In this document: one piece after another, positions 58,716-64,000 of the stretch
Layout of the letters: each line of letters starts with the position of its first letter
How positions within the stretch are numbered: the stretch's first letter is position 1
From: Flaccisagitta enflata
Taxonomy: Eukaryota > Chaetognatha > Sagittoidea > Aphragmophora
Assembly (NCBI GenBank): GCA_965153355.1
Contig: OZ231126.1
Coordinates: forward strand, 65,782,001-65,846,000
DNA: 64,000 nucleotides
Direction of reading: 5' to 3'
Translations under genes and position numbers: made by a program
Notes under the pieces: model-generated
What the model was told of the DNA's origin: nothing
The model's database searches: none
Seen by the model: only the letters and a program-made list of their open reading frames with translations

Positions 58716-58894
58716 GTTCACATTTTATGATAATTGTTCTGTTCTCCAGGAATGAATTGAAATGGAATCTGGATGACACATTGCATTGGTTGCAAAGTTT
58801 GTGACCTCTACGCCATTTTTCAAGACGAATCAATGATGACAATACTTTGAAATTTTAATCATTACTTTTTCAACGTTTTTGAGCTTTTGTAGCA

Positions 58895-58985
58895 TATGGC
58901 TCCTGCCCAGATGCCCTAGCATGCTTCTCCAGCACTGCTTCTGCCCACCTGCACGCAACTAGGGTAGCCGTGTGTCCGGCCTTGT
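58895..58985 (-). mobile_element. ACAAG 5'-end fragment
   Basis: TGGCTCCTGCCCAGATGCCC, then CTGCCCACCTGCACGCAACT and GTGTGTCCGGCCTTGT. The 3' half is absent. Confidence 0.78.
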
Positions 58986-60400
58986 CAGCTATTAAAGGTT
59001 TGTTATGATCAGGTACCTATATGATGTTAATTAACATGCTGTTTTTGGTGTCAATTACCACATTTCACCTGTTAATTAACACAAGAAATTGTAGATTATT
59101 AACAAATTGCTAAAATGAGCATTTTTTTGTGTTAACTAACAATCATTTTTTATCATTAAATAACAGGAATTTTGTAATGTAAATTAACTTGATGTTTTCA
59201 TATGTAAATTAACACAAAAAATATAGATTTTCCAAAAAAAATTTACCAATTAAAGGTTTGTTATGATGAAGTACTTATATGCTGGTAATTAACATGCTGT
59301 TTTTAATGTTAATTAACACTATATTTCACCTGTTGATTAACACACAAAAAATAGATCATTACAAATAATGGAAAATATACAATTTTTCAATGTAAATTAA
59401 CAATCATATTTCATTATAGATTAAAAGGAATTTTGTAGTATAAATTAACATGATGTTTTCTTATGTTATAAACAAGGTTTGTTATGTTTGTTATATTACC
59501 TATATGCTGTTAATCAACATGCTGTTTTTTGTGTTAATTACCACAAAAAACAGCATGTTGATTAACAGCATATAAGTACCTGATAATAACAAACCTTTAT
59601 TTGCAAAAAAATTCTTATTGTTAAAACTTTATCGGAAAAATCTATATCTTTTTAGTTGCGGACACGCAACTCTATAAGAGGCTTTGTCCGTCTCGTCTGC
59701 CTGCCTGGCCCGTCTGGCCCGTCTGCTGGTCGTCCGTGGACACGTAGCCGGTGCGAGGAAATGAGCGTTTTAGATGCTTTTTGTGCATGTGAGGGGGACT
59801 TGTAGCACAAGTCGAAAGATCTGAAAACGCGCATTTCCGCCCCTTCCCACCCGCCCGCAACTGATGGCCGTGTATCCGGCCTTGTTATGTTAATTAACAT
59901 ATGAAAACATCATGTTGATTTACATTACAAGATTCCTGTTAATTAAAACCAAAAAATTGTATATTTTTAACAATTTGTTAATAATTTTTTTTTTTGTGTT
60001 AACAGGTGAAATGTTTTGTTAATCAACATCAAAAACAGCATGTTAATTAACAGCATTTAGGTACCTGATAATTAGCAACAACCTTTTGCACTTATTTTCA
60101 GTAAATTTCTCAAAAATAAAGAAATGTTATTCTTAGTTAATTTTCAGCAAATTTTTGTGTTAATTAACTTCTTATAGGTACCTGTAATTAATAACAAAAA
60201 CTGATCTATTTAATGACTGTTAATTAACTGGTACCTATATACCGTTAATCATCGGCTGTTTTAGGTGTTAATCAACAGCATAAAAACTACTATTAATCTA
60301 TGGTACTTTTTTGCCTTTTATTAACAATTTTGTTAATTAGGGGCTTTAATGTGCTGTTAATTAACACAGGGTAAATTGCTCACGATATATCTCTTATTTT
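58986..60400. repeat. TTAATTAACA-rich inverted/tandem repeat region
   Basis: Dozens of TTAATTAACA-like motifs occur in a longer pattern (GGTTTGTTATGATCAGGTAC, CTATATGCTGTTAATTAACA, TGCTGTTTTTGTGTTAATTA). A palindrome axis lies near 59545, where the pattern reverses. An ACAAG element (59654-59886) is inserted in the right half. Confidence 0.85.
59654..59886 (-). mobile_element. ACAAG element, GTTGCGGAC subfamily, inside AT-rich array
   Basis: AGTTGCGGACACGCAACT hairpin, CCTGGCCCGTCTGGCCCGTC tract instead of GGTC repeats, CCCACCCGCCCGCAACT, GTGTATCCGGCCTTGT. Confidence 0.92.
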
Positions 60401-60412
60401 AACCACTTTGTT

Positions 60413-60640
60413 AGTCGCGTGCTACGCGACTCTACACCCCGCTATGTCGGTCCGTCGGTCGGTCTGTCGGTTGGTTGGTTAGTTGGTTAGTTGGTTGGTT
60501 GGTTGGTTGGTTGGTTGGTTGGTCGGTCAGTTGGTAGGTCCCCTTTTTGGGCAGCAGCCTCGGGGCTCAGTTTCCAATCTTGAGGCTCAAATACCAGCCT
60601 CAAGGCTCAAATACCAGCTTCAAGGCTCAAATACCAGCCT
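60413..60640. mobile_element. Abutting ACAAG 3' end and GGGCAGCGG fragment
   Basis: AGTCGCGTGCTACGCGACT hairpin and a long GGTTGGTTGGTTGGTC run to about 60540, then TTTTTGGGCAGCAGCCTCGG with AGGCTCAAATACCAGCCTC units. Both are truncated at their junction or beyond. Confidence 0.75.
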
Positions 60641-61193
60641 CTAGTGCATTTTGTGTTGTGTGGTACTGATATAGACACAGCAGTATACCACACAACAATA
60701 TAGAACAATAAAAACATCATAGGTCATCAAATTTCTGGGCGCATTTGTCATTTGCAATTTTAATTTACATTTTAATGAGACAATCATATTTGCTTTTTGC
60801 TCAGATCCTCGACTTTCGCCGAGGTATCTACAGTAAAACAGGTATTGAGTTAGAGTTCTTTCAGATCTTTCATCATCTTGACCTCAAATTCAGTTTACTA
60901 GATTTGTTATCCAAATTAGTATGGAAGTTGTACCGTTGAGGTTGAGGTTCAATTGAGGTTCAATTTTCATATGTTGATACCATCATGTCTAATTCATCTA
61001 TTGGTTATCCAAAATCTATTTCTAGTTTCGACATTATAGTAGGTTGTGCTCTCCCATCCGTCCATCCTACCATTTGCCTGTTGTCACCAGCACAACACTG
61101 AATATTGAACTGGTTACAAGTGTTCATTCTTTTATTAGTACATTATTTTGATAGAAAAAAAAACTCAACTCAAGCTCACTCAAAGTTACTCAT
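60641..61193. other. Non-coding, nothing certain
   Basis: A short complementary pair (GTTGTGTGGTACTG, AGTATACCACACAAC) is near 60655-60695. No gene supported. Confidence 0.5.
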
Positions 61194-61196
61194 TAA

Positions 61197-61439
61197 GGGT
61201 GTGTTTCTAGTGGAGATGAAAAACGCGTGAAACGCGATTACAGCGTGAACACATATTCAAGAATCTCAACTGTCCCACAAGGGAGTGAGCCAAGTGAGTG
61301 AGCGAGCCCATGAACGGAGTGAGCGAGCAAAGCGAGTGTAGCGAAGCGGAGCACTGCGGAGTGGGTGAGTGGTGCGAGCGAACGAACATAGCGAGCGACC
61401 AAGTGGCCTGTTCAAAACGCGATCGTTCCTGACGCCCCC
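61197..61439 (+). mobile_element. PIF/Harbinger-like MITE copy 4
   Basis: GGGTGTGTTTCTAGT ... GACGCCCCC flanked by TAA on both sides (61194-61196, 61440-61442). It retains GTCCCACAAGGGAGTGAG. Confidence 0.83.
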
Positions 61440-61728
61440 TAACAACTAAAGAGAGAACAATAATTGAATTACATTTGAATTACATTTGAATTACATATAC
61501 AAAAAAAGATCTTCTTGCAAATCGCCATCAACATCTCGCTTCTTTGCAGGTCTTGACAACAATCCAAGCACCTAATGAAATACAAAGCAAATTTTTTGGA
61601 TGTGATTCATTGGTGTAACATTTTATCAACTCTATGGACTAGCTGGGGTGCTAAGGAGTGTTCAAAAAAAGGTGGAGCTGTTACGTGTATTGCTACAAAG
61701 GCAATGCCTCTTTTTTCCTTATGTTTTT
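61440..61728. other. Non-coding, nothing recognised
   Basis: GAATTACATTT repeats near 61465-61495; no gene. Confidence 0.5.
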
Positions 61729-62008
61729 AGATGAGTCCTCGCATCTCTATAATAGGCTGTGTCCGTCGGTTGGTTGGTTGGTCGGTCGGTTGGTCTGTTG
61801 GTTAGTAACGCATTCATTAAAATCATCAAAATCAAGCATTTCTTCAACAGAAAAGTGGTTCTGACCCAGTACTTGAAGCATACATCAAGTAATTCATTCA
61901 TTCAATCATTTATTGATTCACAAATGACATTCATTCACAAAAAAAAACATTCATTCATAAAAAACGTTCATTCAAAGAGGACGCATCATTGGCCTACTTG
62001 CCCTTGTT
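61729..62008 (-). mobile_element. ACAAG element, GATGCGTCC subfamily
   Basis: AGATGAGTCCTCGCATCT hairpin, GGTTGGTTGGTTGGTC tract, ATTCATTC interior and GAGGACGCATCATTGGCC end. Colinear with 5436-5711 throughout. Confidence 0.9.
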
Positions 62009-62010
62009 CT

Positions 62011-62470
62011 TCATAAGAGTGAATTTTTTTAAAAACAGTTTTCTAATATGGATGCAATGACTAGGAAAGCTAGTTTTTGTCCGTTCAGTAATAGGGTGCA
62101 GATTTATTAAAGGAAATATAGTTTATTTTGACATACTCAGCTTTGATTGATTTATTGGTTTATTGATTGATTGATTGATTTTTCTTTCAAAGTTGTCAAA
62201 CACTTTATACTCGATTTATTCTTCACAACCCCGATGTTTCATCCAAAATTACCCACATACGTATTTCTTAAACACCCATTATCTATTTCAGCTAGCTTTG
62301 CATCACTGTTTGCCGCGATGAACGTCTTACTGTTTAGGGAGCCTGTTCGCAAATGAAACGTGTCCTTTTATGGCAAGGGTAGTCATTCCATGCCCTGCCG
62401 CCACTTGTGTACATCTGTGACAGACAATCCTCTGTGACGAAATTGAGGCCTTGATCCGGTTGGCCAGAGA
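62011..62470 (+). other. Weak candidate last exon at 62292-62356
   Basis: Acceptor ATCTATTTCAG is followed by an open stretch ending TGA at about 62354-62356 that reads SFASLFAAMNVLLFREPVRK. Short and hydrophobic, no homology recognised. The rest of the interval has no signal apart from TTGATTGATTGATT repeats. Confidence 0.25.
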
Positions 62471-62815
62471 GCCAGTGACCATGTGCAGGGGTACCTTATT
62501 GTAAAGGACAACAAGTAACACAGGGTCATAAAATTGTTGCAGATAGGTGGGCAGGGGCCAGTGACCATATGCAGGGGAACCTTGATAGAAGGGAGAACAA
62601 GTAACGCAGGGTCACGAAATTATTGCAGATAGGTGGGCAGGGGCCAGTGACCATATGCAGGGGAACCTTGATAGAAAGGAGAACAAGTAACGCAGGGTCA
62701 CAAAATTATTGCAGATAGGTGGGCAGAGGCCAGTGACCATATGCAGGGAAACCTTGATGTAAAGGTAAACAGGTATTTGCAGGGTCGCAATATTGTTGTG
62801 GATGGGTGGGCAGAG
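62471..62815 (+). repeat. 86-bp tandem repeat built from ACAAG 5' ends, four units
   Basis: Units start at about 62471, 62557, 62643 and 62729. Each holds GCCAGTGACCATATGCAGGG, ACAAGTAACGCAGGGTCAC and TTGCAGATAGGTGGGCAGGG. The last unit is the most diverged and runs into a GGATGGACGGATC patch and a poor 3' end near 62965. Confidence 0.88.
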
Positions 62816-62830
62816 GCTTAAAAGCTCCTT

Positions 62831-63251
62831 ATACGCACAGCCAATCTAAACTGTAGCTTCATAAATGCGCATTTTCAAACATTTTGACTCGATCGTTACG
62901 GATGGACGGATCAAAGCAGGCCAGGTAGCGACTAGCGAGGGACAGACAAAGCCTCTAAAAAGAAGAGCATTTATCAAACCAAGAATTAAGAATGAATGAA
63001 CAAAGATTTTTGATGAATGAACGTTTTAAATGAATGTATGACAGAATGAATGAATGAATGAATATATTGAAAGATTGAATGAATGCATGCATGAATGAGT
63101 GAAAGACTGAATGAGAACAAAAGTGAGATATTGGAATTGTCTGTATTGTGTGGTTTTAACATTTGCGTGATGCACCAACCAACAAACAGACACGACCTCT
63201 TATAGATATGTGCAAGGACGCACATAAATGTTAAAATGATTCTCCCTCTTA
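62831..63251. other. ATGAATGA repeats with an isolated ACAAG-type 3' hairpin
   Basis: AATGAATG-rich sequence (63040-63120) like the interior of the GATGCGTCC subfamily in reverse. Then CCAACCAACAAACAGACACG and hairpin ATGTGCAAGGACGCACAT (63208-63225), another stem variant. Confidence 0.6.
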
Positions 63252-63512
63252 GGGCGTGTTTCTAGTGAAGATGAAAAATGCGTTTGTCCCCTATAACAGC
63301 GTGAATGCATATTCATAACTGTTCCACGAGGGAGTGAGCAAAGTGAGTAAGTGAGTGAGTGAGCCCGTAAATGGAGCGAGCGAGCAAAGCAAGCATAGTG
63401 AAGCAGAGCACTGTGGAGTGAGTGAGCGGAGTGAGCAGTGCAAGCGAACGAACGTCGCGAGCGACCAAGTGGCCCATCCAAAACGCGATTGTGTCTGGCT
63501 AGAAACATCCCC
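63252..63512 (+). mobile_element. PIF/Harbinger-like MITE copy 5
   Basis: GGGCGTGTTTCTAGTGAAG ... GCTAGAAACATCCCC with a perfect TTA duplication (63249-63251, 63513-63515). Central repeats GAGTGAGCAAAGTGAGTAAG. Confidence 0.87.
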
Positions 63513-63632
63513 TTACTCACCATCAAGCCTACCTCCGATCCCCTTACTCACCCTTACTTACCATCAAGCCACTGAAAGCTTCCGCTGACACGCCTTCCTC
63601 CGATCCAATATCCGTTTTCCCATTTTGTCCAG

Positions 63633-63739
63633 AGTACTCCCCACCAAGAAAGCACGGGCCTGCTTGGCAGGCGCGCGATTTGACCCCTAACGAAGCTGAA
63701 CACTTCCGGCGATTGCACCTTAAGAGAGAGTTTAAGTGA
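63633..63739 (+). CDS. Candidate C-terminal exon, unknown protein
   Basis: A good acceptor (pyrimidine tract TTTTCCCATTTTGTCCAG) is followed by an open reading of 35 codons to TGA. It reads YSPPRKHGPAWQARDLTPNE followed by a charged helix-like end (AEHFRRLHLKREFK). The composition is unlike the surrounding repeats and codon use is balanced. The frame is also open upstream of the acceptor to at least the MITE. No family recognised and no other exon of it found. Confidence 0.4.
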
Positions 63740-63923
63740 AGATTTTCATGGGTTTGAATCTTGCCTTTTCAGCCAGAAAAACATGAAAATCGCTTAATGG
63801 CTTTATACCTTGTATAAAAAGTACATATCAAAATGCGATTAGATTTACGCCACTGACAAATATTTACATGACAAATATTCAAATGAATTATAACTGTGTT
63901 TATGTAGGTAATGAAGAAAGGAA

Positions 63924-64000
63924 ACAAGGCCGGATACACGGCCAGGGTGTCACAAAATTCTTTGCTTCCTACGAGCAAAATTTCTCCAACTGTACCTCCC
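63924..64000 (+). mobile_element. ACAAG 5' end, cut by window edge
   Basis: ACAAGGCCGGATACACGGCC, then CAGGGTGTCACAAAATTC. The AGTCGCG-type motif is not evident, so this may belong to a further subfamily (GTGTCAC). Confidence 0.7.

Overview
This is a eukaryotic, almost certainly invertebrate metazoan, nuclear window made mostly of transposable elements and simple repeats. The evidence is a single spliced gene fragment, canonical GT-AG junctions, very long CT, CA, ATC and TTTC microsatellites, and a mixture of Ty3/gypsy, Penelope-like, hAT, Tc1/mariner, pogo-like and PIF/Harbinger-like sequences. I cannot name the species. I found no rRNA, no functional tRNA and nothing prokaryotic. Most open frames are microsatellite translations and are left out.

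Layout. 0-7 kb: microsatellites, a nested hairpin cluster, a TA-flanked foldback and the first copies of two abundant repeat families. 7.2-16.3 kb: a nearly intact minus-strand Ty3/gypsy LTR retrotransposon (gag, then pol with protease, RT, RNase H and integrase; two ~796-bp LTRs that differ at about six places), inserted inside an older foldback element. 16.5-32 kb: nested and inverted repeat copies, including a 0.3-kb inverted duplication that supplies an empty/filled insertion-site pair. 32.7-34.7 kb: a 5'-truncated Penelope-like element with a GIY-YIG domain, then a decayed Tc1-like element. 35-48 kb: PIF-like MITEs, foldbacks and microsatellites. 48.4-51.7 kb: a higher-order minisatellite. 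52.1-53.3 kb: a non-autonomous hAT element with a perfect 8-bp target duplication. 53.4-54.6 kb: two exons of a Ly6/uPAR three-finger GPI-anchored protein, too small to show as long ORFs. 55-57.9 kb: foldback copies and an Ala/Ser-coding GC-rich array. 58-64 kb: more repeats and two weak candidate terminal exons.

The most interesting signal is a family I call ACAAG elements (more than 30 full or partial copies, both orientations). Each begins ACAAG plus a small hairpin and a motif of about 8-10 bp. It carries a (GACC/GACG)n tetranucleotide tract and ends in a 16-18-bp hairpin whose distal arm repeats the 5' motif, followed by CTAAAA. The 5' motif and both arms of the 3' hairpin change together between subfamilies. 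One empty/filled comparison shows insertion without target-site duplication. This is the architecture expected of non-autonomous rolling-circle (Helitron/Helentron-type) elements, with terminus specificity that appears to co-evolve. A second family (GGGCAGCGG foldbacks, about 12 copies) has long covarying inverted arms around a 20-bp minisatellite plus its own variable 3' hairpin. No autonomous Rep/helicase partner is encoded here.
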